Shown here: positions 10,331-20,003 of the stretch, one piece after another
How positions within the stretch are numbered: the first letter of the stretch is position 1
Layout: every line of letters starts with the position of its first letter
Source: Chara braunii
Taxonomy: Eukaryota > Streptophyta > Charophyceae > Charales > Characeae
DNA length: 32,093 nucleotides
Reading direction: 5' to 3'
Assembly: GCA_003427395.1 (NCBI GenBank)
Contig: BFEA01000347.1
Coordinates: forward strand, 889,519-921,611
Notes under the pieces: generated by a model
Databases searched by the model: none
Told to the model about the DNA's origin: nothing
What the model saw: only the letters and a program-made list of their open reading frames with translations
Program-made: the position numbers and the translations under genes

Positions 10331-11488
10331 ATGAACGCCAATCAACAAAATTTGAATCCACGACAGAACCCTAATCAACCAGCACCGCGGGCACGGACAC
10401 CTGTAACCCCACCCGATCTCTACCTGTTTGATCCTGCTCATCACCTTGTTGGAGCATGGCTGACCATGCTCCGGGCTCAGCTGTACGACGATAACAAAGC
10501 ACAGATAAACATTCCTGCCCGATTGGGGGGAGACGCTCATCATTGGCTTAGCACCTATGTATGGGTTGATCTCCCGACATTCGAGCAAGATTTTCTGAAC
10601 CGATTCGATTATATGATTTTATATCCACCCTAAACAGATCATTTTCATGATTAAGGATCGAGTTCAGAAACCCCTCGAATTTGTCACCGAGTAACGAAAT
10701 TGATTCTACGGAATGTTTGTAAAGACTGAACGGGGAGGGACTTGTTTATCGATGGACTTCGCAGCCGAGCGATGAGGGCGAAACTGCGGAAACAGTTCTC
10801 CCCCATCAATCACACGCTGCAACAGATCATGGCGGCCGCGGAAGAAATGGAACGAAAGTTCGCCACGAGTTTCCTAGAGGGAGAGGATTATCCCAGGGAA
10901 GGAGACTCATCTGAACTAGCACGAGCCAAAGCTGAGTTGGCTGCATTACAGAACAAGTTTGAAAACATGGGGTTCGTGTCCGACCCAATCACCTATTTGG
11001 AACAAATCACCCCCAAACGACCGGCCCCGAGTATGATCACGAGCATGCCTATCCCTATGATCACAGCGCCCCCACCACCGGCAGAAAACCCCGTACGATC
11101 GAATGAGTCACCCGCCTTATTAGAAATGACCAAGACACTAATTAATCTGATCCACGAAAGCAAAAAGGAACAGCGGGAGCACAATGCTCGAATAGAGGCG
11201 ATGATGAGATCGATGCGACCAATAGTGGTACGTGCCACCCTAATTCAACAAGGGTGGGCGCCAGCACCCGCTCTCGGAGGGGCCGCTGGTAATTTGAACG
11301 TCCGTTACATGTGTCATCAACTTGGGCACATAGCCCGGGACTGCCCCCATCGACCGCCACAACCACGGATCGGGGCCGCACCGGTAGCAGCAGCCCCGAT
11401 CGCTAACGGACCTGGACCAGTAGGAGCGTTAATGAAAGAAATGGAAGGAGGTGCAAGCACGTTAGCTACGGCGGAAGAAGCCGTTGTC
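10331..11488 (+). pseudogene. Ty3/gypsy-type gag, broken and truncated (element 1)
   Basis: Gag forms the particle that packages retrotransposon RNA. The ATG at 10331 opens a Pro/Asn-rich head, then a capsid segment with LGGDAHHWL and FEQDFLNRFDY, the usual Retrotrans_gag pattern. A stop follows at 10631-10633. About 10635-10735 continues best in another frame (KDRVQKPLEFVTE) with two further stops. From about 10742 the first frame resumes with FIDGLRSRAMRAKLRK and a predicted helical stretch. The zinc knuckle at 11303-11344 has Cys, His and Cys in place, but the first Cys is Arg (CGT for TGT). Homology ends at 11489, where an unrelated long repeat starts; the open frame runs on to 11620 only by chance. 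No protease or polymerase follows. Confidence 0.8.
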
Positions 11489-11525
11489 TATCACCAGATT
11501 CTAGTGGCATTACTCATTATGCTTG

Positions 11526-11873
11526 TCATCTTGACCCCAACCTTGCCTCTGTATAACTATCACGAAAAGGGTCGGTATCTTTACCCTGAGCTGGCGGGCC
11601 AGCTGGGAAGAGGGTACTAGGCGGCCAGTATGAGTACTTGAGGTAATACCATCGTTGTCCGTGAGTGTTGTTCAGTGTCAATATGTCTGTAACCAGGACT
11701 GACCAATATGTTTCTACTGTCAAAATGTTGTAGTTGGGTTTGTGCAGCGATTCGTTTTTTCCTTCTTCGCTAAAGAACAGTGCTGGGTGAGACCGATACA
11801 TGGGCTGTTTTTTTTTTTGAAAGGCATAGCCTTGCCTTGAAGTGATGTTTGTGTTGGCAGCAGCAGCTGCCAC
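11526..11873 (-). other. 115-codon antisense frame kept open in both copies
   Basis: The same-length frame is open in copy B (27693-28040). Comparing the two, about 11 residues differ against about 16 base differences, so most changes alter the protein and there is no sign of selection to keep it. Not recognised. Probably open by chance. Confidence 0.15.
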
Positions 11874-12143
11874 TACGCGGTGCCGCTGTTGTTTTTAGGA
11901 TGGTACAACAGGGCAACAAGAGCTCAGACTGCTGCCATAAAGCTGCTGAACTCTAGAGTTGCTGTTGTTGTTCGTCTGCGGATGCAGCTATGACACATAG
12001 CTATGGTGAGCACTGTCCATCCTCGAGCCTGCTGTGTCTTGTTGTGTTTCACCGGGGCTGTTGAGATTGTAACGGAGTGTTAGGCTTTGAGTGCACGGCA
12101 TCAAACCGCTGTGTGTTCCTACAGTACTATTACTGTGTTTTCA

Positions 12144-13071
12144 TTACTCTTTTGATATATGTTGCTGGACGGCCAGCCGCCGAAAGCCAAATCCGGACAT
12201 AACAAGGATTTGACGGATTGAGGGTTCGCCAAGCTCATCAATGAAGTGTAGCCTAGCCCGTGCCTCTGCGACTCGGCCTATGTTTCTCTGACCATCCTGT
12301 ATGCCTCGAGTTGTGGTCTGTCTTCGCATGAACCATTGTAGTGGCTGACAGGAGTAAGTGCACGTACCTTGGTCGTGCCGATGGTCGGTATGGTCTGTAT
12401 CTCAGTATACTTCCATTGCTAATGTTGATGTTGGCGAGTGGGTTCGTTTGTCAGAGTGGTTGTGTAATCGCAGTCTGGGCACTGAGCATGGTCGAAGGTT
12501 GGAACGGTTGCTGACTTCCGGGTCAGTTGATGTGTTTCAGGCTGTTCCTCAGTTGTTGAGGATATGGGAGCCTTGACAAATTTTACTAAGCTCGCATTGT
12601 GTTGTGCTGAACCTACACTATTTGAGTAGTACACTGGTTGAGCATCTTGCAGGGCTCGTTTCTGAGCACTTGTTGTGCGTTGGTTGCGCCTTGCTGAGTG
12701 GCTGCGTTGCAGCTGCGTTTTTTGCTTTGAGGACTGCAACATCTTTTTTATTACCTCAATAAGCGATGCGCAAGTGCGTTGCCACACTTACTATGCATTA
12801 TATGGTGTATTGCAAACGCATGATTGTGGGGCACAGGGTATCCCGCTAGGTTTGCAGAGTCACTGAACTTGTTGCTTGTGACGTTCCCGTACCTATTAAT
12901 TAGTGAGTCACAAACCATTACGGATCCGCATATTTCAGTGTAGCCGCTCCATGCTTGCCACTGTTGCTGCTGCCAGGGAGCCTGTTGCTTCTGCTGTTGT
13001 ACATCACCGCGGGGCGGCCTAGTGACTTGTTGCGGTTGACATTGTGCGCTGTTGCGGTACCCTGCTCGCAA
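12144..13071 (-). other. Stretch of overlapping antisense frames, unrecognised
   Basis: The minus strand has frames of 106, 122 and 61 codons in series, with Gln-rich (QQQKQQAPWQQQQWQAW) and Thr-rich stretches. In copy B the counterparts are shorter and broken, and the overlapping 70 residues differ at about 12 positions. It could be the relic of an element protein inside the repeat. I cannot name it. Confidence 0.15.
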
Positions 13072-13833
13072 GTTTTAGTTGGGTTACTGAATTCGGCTCC
13101 GTCTCGAATAGAGCACGGGGAGGTGCTCTATCTGGGCGAAGGTCATTGAGGCTGCGCAGCGGCGGTTTAGCTATAGCCACGACAACGTGACTTCAGGGAG
13201 GGGGTGAACAGGCTCTGCAAAAAGGGACGTTGCTGCGACTGGAGAAGCCGTCAGAAGGTTGTTGCTTTGAGTTGGACACTATCAGACCACCGCTGCTGCG
13301 CTTCACTAGCCATCATTGNGGGGCCCTCAGGCGATCGAAGACAACAAGGCCCTCTCATGCGAGTCTGAGTGCACCCCTCTTGGANCTNAGAGTCTCAGCC
13401 TTTCTCTTTCTGCCCTCCTAACTCTAAGTCTAGTAGTCTGTTGGTTACGACAGGAAGGNGGCAGGGGGGATTNCAACCCGTAGGTCCGCACNAAGACTCT
13501 GTGGGGAGTCATCCCACCGATTGCGGGAGCTCTGCNGGAACCTAGGCGAGGTTCTAGAGGCAGGGAACCATCAGGTATATTCCTTTNTATCTATATAANC
13601 CACTACACCCATGATTGCCTACTTCCCCTATAGCTTGTTTNATGTATGTCTGCTTGTCCCTATGATTCTTGCTTTCTATTTCAGGACATAACCAGACAAA
13701 GTAAAGGAATGCATGTACAATGTCAGTTTTACTTCTTTGTTTTGCCTGAGTGAATGCAGATTGTAGGATTGCATCTGGGGGAAGGGTGGGAGAAAGACAG
13801 TATTGCATGAAGCTNGACCNGTTCAACCAAANG

Positions 13834-14556
13834 CTGGGCCAGTTCCATAAGTTTGGGAAGACCCAGTGCTGTGTTTTATTTTGTATTGCCTAGAGAGCCA
13901 AACATGTCCCATAAGTTTGGGTGGTCTGGTTGCTCTGACTTATGAGGGCTGTATGTGATGTTTTTTCCAGGAGTCAGTCAAATCCATAAGTTTGGGTNGT
14001 CTGGCAGCCTTNTTGTTTGANATTTTTGTCAGTTTCTTTGGTTTCTGANCGAGGAGGTGAGCATGCCCCATAAGTTTGGGTGGCTCTACCTCTTCCTGCT
14101 TTGGTNTAAGAGAAATAAACCAGGCTGAGGACCAAGACATGTTCCATAAGTTTGGGTGGTCTTGGTCCAACGCCNCGCACATGCTGGAACCGGAATGCTA
14201 TAACTGTGATATATTTTNCTATTATANTATCTATGAACAGGCTAGTCAGGCAGGGATCCATAAGTTTGGGTGGCCTGACTATAGCTTATTACCAACTGAA
14301 AAGAGTACTTAAATAAGAATAAACTTGTGGTACGAAGGGGCAGGCTGAGTCTTGAGCTGAAGATGATCGGCTCAGCTATATGCTACCTCAAAAGACTAAG
14401 TACAGACAATTATATAAACCTTGGATACTTAAACTGTTCAGGGCGACTAGGATGGCCTAGTCACATGCCCAAAGAAGAGAAAAGTTATTGTGCCCTGTAT
14501 TTGTGTATACTTCTTGGCTGGGCTAGACATGTTCCATAAGTTTGGGTGGTCTAGCC
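13834..14556 (+). repeat. Array of seven hairpin sites with a shared CCATAAGTTTGGG loop
   Basis: CCATAAGTTTGGG occurs near 13845, 13909, 13984, 14068, 14143, 14258 and 14533, mostly followed by TGG. Flanks pair across the motif but differ from site to site. GGACCAAGAC/GTCTTGGTCC at 14129-14168 is a perfect 10-bp stem with a 20-base loop. GGCTAGAC/GTCTAGCC at 14521-14556 is a perfect 8-bp stem with the same loop. GTCAGGC/GCCTGAC lies at 14245-14279. GAGGAGGTGAGC pairs with GCTC-T-ACCTCTTC at 14051-14095 with one bulged T. The sites at 13834-13866 (CTGGG/CCCAG) and 13894-13936 are weaker, and the site near 13984 is unclear. Copy B repeats all seven at +16168. Confidence 0.85.
14443..14459 (+). 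repeat. Short-loop hairpin next to the array
   Basis: ACTAGG and CCTAGT face each other across a 4-base loop, extended by G/C and by GGGC/GCCC further out. It lacks the shared loop motif and may be a site that lost it. Confidence 0.6.
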
Positions 14557-14759
14557 TTAATCATTGAAAGACCACGAACTATTGGTTGCTAAGGCAAGTT
14601 GGGGATGGTGAGAGAGTGCATGTCTGGGGTTTGGCCTGCATGTGACTGAGTAATGCCACCTCTTAGTCTGAGTTTGGATTTTTGATAGGTAGTTGNTGTA
14701 GTTGCTCGCCACGTGCTAGAGCCGTGGGAGTTAGAGTCTGTTCNTGCATTTGCTGGGCT

Positions 14760-15320
14760 CNTTTTTNTTACTTAGATTAATTTCTGCAGTTTCTGGGATC
14801 CTTTATTTATACTTGGTCTTGTATAAATCTTGGTAAGCCACTTTCTCTACGGGAAGCGCTGCTGAAATTTCTACAGAATCAAGGAGTTGGTCAAAACTTT
14901 GACTTTTTTGGGATCCGNCCTTGATAACTTCTTTGACTTAGTAAGAATCTGGGGTCCTGAAGGGTCAAAGTCACTTCAGATTCCGAACTTAGCTTTGTAT
15001 AAATCTTGGACTAGCGCTTTTTCTACGGGAAGTGCTGCCGAAATTTCTGCAAATCTAAGGAGTTGGTTGAGATTTTACCTTGACAGGACTTAGACTTTAT
15101 GTNTAAGTTCAAATTCTGACTTAGTATAAATCTGGGAAGCCTTCCTGCCTAAGGGAAGTGCTGCCCAAATTTTACTAGGTCGGGGAGCTAGACAAATTTT
15201 TGGCTTTCTGGAATCCAAAGATTTGACTTTTGGCCTAGTATATTTTCTGCGATGTNACTTTTCCTACGGGAAGCACTNCCAAAATTTTCTTAATTTAGAG
15301 GAGTTACAATACAGTTCGAC
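14760..15320 (+). repeat. Irregular tandem array, CTACGGGAAG-containing units
   Basis: Units contain TTAGTATAAATCTTGG, then CTACGGGAAGYGCTGCCSAAA, then GGAGTT. CTACGGGAAG or a close variant lies at 14847, 15023, 15149 and 15264, so spacing is 176, 126 and 115 bases. Copy C has one extra unit. Confidence 0.8.
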
Positions 15321-16097
15321 AGGTGNCGATGTATATAGGAGAGACTATGCCAAGGTCTACATTTGCTTGGGCCTCGTCTAGAGATAGACTTGAGTCTAGT
15401 TAACTAGGATGATTTGAGTGGGATCGTGATATATAGATTACCCTCTATAGACCTGTAGACTTAGTTTGGAACTGGCCTGTCTTGTGTTACAGGTCTCATT
15501 GATCGATTGTTTCAGGACTCGGGCTAGATTCANCTTGATCCTACAAGGATCACCTTCGGTTATCACAGATAACAGGTCCGTTGCCGACTCGTCGGTTTTC
15601 GACTCAACCTCAACCCACTCTCCTTACTCAACCTAAAGTGGCTTCAGCCCTGGTGATCTTTTCTGTTTTGTTAAGGTTTCACCCGGACTTTTATTGAATG
15701 GCCATTTAACAAAGGTACTGAGTATTTACTTAAGATTGGTTGGCTGGAGAGTAGGGCTTGCATGGCTGACGCGAAGGGTATGAGCATGGAGATTGGTTGG
15801 AGTTGACTCCGTGTAGTGTGTGGACTTCTGCTTGACTCTTTGATATGTTTGCAGGTATGTTCTGTGGCTTGGATTATTGACCTAGACTGCCCTGCNATCT
15901 TATGTATATGTATNGCTATGAGGAGGCNCACTATGATTGTGAGANGTGATCNTCACACGTTCATTCCCATATGAGTATATATGTGTGTATATATGTATGT
16001 ATGCGTACCTATGTAGGGTACTTGTGTGGCCTGAAAGAGCCCGCGTGCTAGGGAGTTAATAAGGGGTTGGGCTAGTAGAGAAGGGATGACCCCATTA

Positions 16098-16107
16098 CTT
16101 ATATAAG
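16098..16107 (+). promoter_or_regulatory. TATA-like palindrome in copy A
   Basis: CTTATATAAG, a perfect 10-bp palindrome, is kept in copy C at 18972. It is a candidate core promoter of the LTR, by motif only. Confidence 0.35.
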
Positions 16108-16883
16108 TGNTTCTTGAAGATTGNTAGTCGGACGTTGGTCCTGGGNCGGGATTCAAGGTCCTTGTCCANGACATCCCAAGCCCTAGGCCCTGCACTGAAG
16201 GGGACCCTCCTCGGGCAAAGCCTATTTGCCTTGACCACCAGGGCACTCGGGCCGAAAGCCGNACGTGTCGNGGCGGCTGCACGGCTAGTCCTTCAGNCGT
16301 GCAATGTCGTGAAGGGCGGGACCTTCACGATACTTCGAGTCTGACACNTGNGTGTCATAAGCGGTACTCGGATCCACGAGGGACCGCTCGATTATGGNCA
16401 CTGCATAGTACGCCATCTTCCCGACTGNTTATGTGCGTNNGTATTGCTAGTCGATATGAGAAGGTCTACGCCCGCGCGGCTTTATATTAAGTCTCGCGCA
16501 CGACGCTCAACCGATTCCCGCACCAGGGAGTTATGGGATGGGTACTAAGGGACTAGGAGTGTGTCGTGTTGTACATCCTTTGTGTTGTTCAGTAATCGTG
16601 TGCGTGTGTGCATGTGCTTTATTTTTGTGTACCTTGTTGTGGTGTGTGCGTGGCGCGTGGGATACGTCCTAGTCGACCGGCGACGAGCCGCGCTTGGGAC
16701 TTNAGCCCCCCAAGACGTCGGTTCGCGTGCGGGTTCGTTAGAGGCGTAATACCGCGTGTACCCCCTATGCTACAACGAANGAGAAACGCCCTCGGCTGGT
16801 CCACCTCTGCGATTGCAGCTGATCAGCTTTCGTATTGTGGACTGGTAGCTCGGCGGGGATACGCCCACCGAAGGGAGGTGACA

Positions 16884-17564
16884 NNNNNNNNNNNNNNNNN
16901 NNNNNNNNNNNNNNNNNNNNNNNNNNNNNNNNNNNNNNNNNNNNNNNNNNNNNNNNNNNNNNNNNNNNNNNNNNNNNNNNNNNNNNNNNNNNNNNNNNNN
17001 NNNNNNNNNNNNNNNNNNNNNNNNNNNNNNNNNNNNNNNNNNNNNNNNNNNNNNNNNNNNNNNNNNNNNNNNNNNNNNNNNNNNNNNNNNNNNNNNNNNN
17101 NNNNNNNNNNNNNNNNNNNNNNNNNNNNNNNNNNNNNNNNNNNNNNNNNNNNNNNNNNNNNNNNNNNNNNNNNNNNNNNNNNNNNNNNNNNNNNNNNNNN
17201 NNNNNNNNNNNNNNNNNNNNNNNNNNNNNNNNNNNNNNNNNNNNNNNNNNNNNNNNNNNNNNNNNNNNNNNNNNNNNNNNNNNNNNNNNNNNNNNNNNNN
17301 NNNNNNNNNNNNNNNNNNNNNNNNNNNNNNNNNNNNNNNNNNNNNNNNNNNNNNNNNNNNNNNNNNNNNNNNNNNNNNNNNNNNNNNNNNNNNNNNNNNN
17401 NNNNNNNNNNNNNNNNNNNNNNNNNNNNNNNNNNNNNNNNNNNNNNNNNNNNNNNNNNNNNNNNNNNNNNNNNNNNNNNNNNNNNNNNNNNNNNNNNNNN
17501 NNNNNNNNNNNNNNNNNNNNNNNNNNNNNNNNNNNNNNNNNNNNNNNNNNNNNNNNNNNNNNNN
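16884..17564. other. Assembly gap (681 N)
   Basis: A run of 681 N. Frames drawn through it are meaningless. It joins two stretches that are themselves copies of the same repeat (A end, C start), so true distance and order are uncertain. Confidence 1.
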
Positions 17565-17649
17565 AACACGAAAGGAAAAAGTCCCATACAAGACGAACAC
17601 GCTGCTGGTACTTCAGACCCGATACGTCTAGGACTAATCCAGAAAAATG

Positions 17650-18185
17650 ATCACTTCCTGGAAGCGCTGCCGAAATTTCTACAAAATCAAGGAGTTAGTC
17701 AAAACTTTGACTTTTTCGGTATCCGGCCTGGATAACTTCTTCGACTCAGTAAGAATCTGGGGAGTCTCTTTTTCTAACGGAGGTGCTGCCCAAATTTTTA
17801 CTAATTCGGGGAGTTAACCAAAATTGGGCCCTGAAGGGTCAAAGTCACTTCAGATTCCGAACTTACCTTCGTATAAATCTTGGACTAGCGCTCTCGCTAC
17901 GGGAAGCGTTGCCGAAATTTCTGCAAATCTAAGGAGTTGGTTGAGATTTTGCCTTGACAGGACTTAGACTTTATGTCTAAGTTTAAATTCTGACTTAGTA
18001 TAAATCTGGGAAGTCTTCCTGCCTATGGGAAGTGCTGCCCAAATTTTACTAGGTCGGGGAGCTAGACAAATTTTTGACTTTCTGGAATCCAAAGATTTGA
18101 CTTTTGGCCTAGTATATTTTCTGCGATGTCACTTTTCCTACGGGAAGCGCTGCCAAAATTTTCTTAATTTAGAGGACTTAGAATA
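17650..18185 (+). repeat. Tandem array of CTACGGGAAG-type units in copy C, five units
   Basis: Unit cores lie near 17660, 17775, 17897, 18023 and 18137. The second (CTAACGGAGGTGCTGCCC) is missing from copies A and B. Confidence 0.75.
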
Positions 18186-18971
18186 TAGCTCGACAGGTGG
18201 CGATGTATATAGGAGAGACTATGCCAAGGTCTACATTTGCTTGGGCCTCGTCTAGAGATAGACTTGAGTCTAGTTAACAAGGATCATTTGAGTGGGATCG
18301 TGATATATAGATTACCCTCTATAGACCTGTAGACTTAGTTTGGAACTGGCCTGTCTTGTGTCACAGGTCTCATTGATCGATTGTTTCAGGACTCGGGCTA
18401 GATTCAGCTTGATCCTACAAGGATCACCTTCGGTTGTCATAGATAACAGGTCCGTTGCCGACTCGTCGGTTTACGACTCAACCTCAACCCATTCTCCTTA
18501 CTCAATCTAAAGTGGCTTCAGCTCTGGTGATCTTCTCTGTTCTGTTAAGGTTTCACCCAAATTTTAATTGAATGATCATTTAACAAAGGTACTGAGTATT
18601 TACTTAAGGTTGGTTGGCTGGAGGTTAGGGCTTGCATGGCTGAGGCGAAGGGTATGAGCATGAAGATTGGTTGGAATTGACTCCGTGTAGTGTGTGGACT
18701 TCTGCTTGACTCTTTGATATGTTTGCAGGTATGTTCTGTGGCTTGGATTATTGGACTGGACTGCCCTGCGATCTTATATATGTGTATGGCTATGAGGAGG
18801 CCCACTATGATTGTGAGATGTGATCGTCACACGTTCATTCCCATATGAGTATATATGTGTGTATATGTGTATGTAGTCGTACCTATGTAGGGTACTTGTG
18901 TGGCCTGAAAAGGCCCGCGTGATAGGGAGTTAATCAGGGGTTGGGCTAGTAGAGAAGGGATGACCCCATTA

Positions 18972-18981
18972 CTTATATAAG
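18972..18981 (+). promoter_or_regulatory. TATA-like palindrome in copy C
   Basis: CTTATATAAG, same as 16098 in copy A, about 1 kb before the LTR end. Inferred promoter element. Confidence 0.35.
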
Positions 18982-19152
18982 TGTTTCTTGAAGATTGCTA
19001 GTCGAACGTTGGTCTTGGGCCGGGATTCAAGGTCCTTGTCCAGGACATCCCAAGCCCTAGGCCCTGCACTGAAGAGGACCCTCCTCGGGCAGAGCCTATT
19101 TGCCTTGACCACCAGGGCACTCGGGCCAAACGCCGGACGTGTCGCAGCGGCC

Positions 19153-19262
19153 GCACGGCTAGTCCTTCAGCCGTGCAATGTCGTGAAGGGAGGGACCTTC
19201 ACGATACTTCGAGTCTGACACGTGAGTGTCATAAGCGGTTCTCGGATCCACGAGGGACCGCT
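19153..19262 (+). repeat. Four consecutive stem-loops in the LTR
   Basis: GCACGGCT/AGCCGTGC (19153-19176), TCGTGAAGG/CCTTCACGA (19181-19204), TGACAC/GTGTCA with loop GTGA (19216-19231), and AGCGGT+CTCG paired with CGAG+ACCGCT (19234-19262). The copy A counterparts, from 16279 on, keep the same pairings where bases are called. They may form an RNA structure of the transcript leader or end. Function is not known. Confidence 0.75.
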
Positions 19263-19985
19263 CGATTATGGGCACTGCATAGTACGCCATCTTTGCGACT
19301 GCTTGTGTGCGTTGGTATTGCTAGTCGATATGAGAAGGTCTACGCCCGCACGACTTTATATTAAGTCTCGCGCACGACGCTCAACCGATTCCCGCACCAG
19401 GGAGTTATGGGATGGGTACTAAGGGACTAGGAGTGTGTCGCGTTGTACGTCCTTTGCGTCATTCAGTACTCGTGTGTGTGTGTGCATGTGCTTTATTTTT
19501 GTGTGTCTTGTTGTGGTGTGTGCCTTATTGTGGTGTGTGCGTGGCGCGTGGGATACGTCCTAGTCGACCGGCGACGAGCCGCACTTGGGACTTCAGCCCC
19601 CTAAGACGTCGGTTCGCGTGCGGGTTCTTTAGAGGCGTAATACCGCGTGTACCCCCTATGCTACAGCGAACGAGAAACGCCCTCGGCTGGTCTACCTCTA
19701 CGATTGCAGTTGATCAGCTTTCGTATTGTGGACTGGTAGCTCGGCGGGGATACGCCCACCGAAGGGAGGTGACAGCTCCCGTAAGGTGGAGGTAAGTCGT
19801 GCCTCGCTTAGGCCCTATCCTGTCGTAGGGGCTCTCGAGAGGTATAAGTGGCGCACCCGGCTGGAGCGGCTTATGGAAGCTCCATGAATGTATGGCAACA
19901 AGGGTTGTATCCTGACTCCTGTGTGACGCCGCCGGGAGGGTCCCGCGTTACCTCTGAGTGGTGCCGGACCAATGCGCTCGACAGG

Positions 19986-20003
19986 TGGCGCCGTTGCCGG
20001 GGA
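19986..20003 (+). promoter_or_regulatory. Primer binding site of element 2 (tRNA-Asp)
   Basis: TGGCGCCGTTGCCGGGGA is an exact 18-base complement of the plant tRNA-Asp(GTC) 3' end, the PBS typical of Athila/Tat-lineage Ty3 elements. It starts two bases after the CA end of copy C. This fixes the orientation (plus strand) and the LTR boundary. Confidence 0.88.

Larger units (their letters stand above)
11489..16883 (+). mobile_element. Long repeat copy A (LTR-like, element 2), runs into the gap
   Basis: From TATCACCAGATTC at 11489 this block matches 27656-32093 (copy B), and its last part (from about 14850) also matches 17660-19793 (copy C). Left of 11489 and left of 27656 the sequences are unrelated, so this is a true element edge. 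Because copy C ends two bases before a PBS, I infer that the block is an LTR of about 5.6 kb (A up to the gap plus the last ~190 bases seen only in C). It carries the hairpin array, a ~120-bp tandem array, a TATA-like CTTATATAAG and a cluster of stem-loops. It holds no recognised gene. From about 13319 on it contains many single N bases. Confidence 0.75.
17660..19983 (+). mobile_element. Long repeat copy C, 3' part of the LTR
   Basis: About 95% identical to 14850-16883 by eye and continuous on to 19983, where CA is followed by GG and then a perfect tRNA-Asp PBS. That places the LTR 3' end at 19983. Its left part is lost in the gap, and 17565-17655 does not match copy A. It has no N bases, unlike A and B. 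It has an extra tandem unit near 17760-17820 and a short duplication near 19505-19535. Confidence 0.75.

Noticed and set aside
9664-10341. 225-codon minus-strand frame
   Set aside because: It overlaps the PBS and the gag start on the other strand, has no recognised domain and looks low in constraint.
13834-14556. CRISPR array (repeats with unlike spacers)
   Set aside because: Repeat spacing is irregular (about 60-275 bases), the context is eukaryotic LTR sequence, and the flanks are arms complementary to each other rather than spacers.
16608-17735. Long open frames crossing the N run (up to 375 codons)
   Set aside because: They exist only because N codons are not read as stops. The real sequence on either side is LTR repeat.
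19770-19810. Small-subunit rRNA 3' end (GTAAGTCGTGCC resembles GTAAGTCGTAACAAGG)
   Set aside because: Similarity is limited to a few bases and the flanks are LTR sequence shared with copy A.
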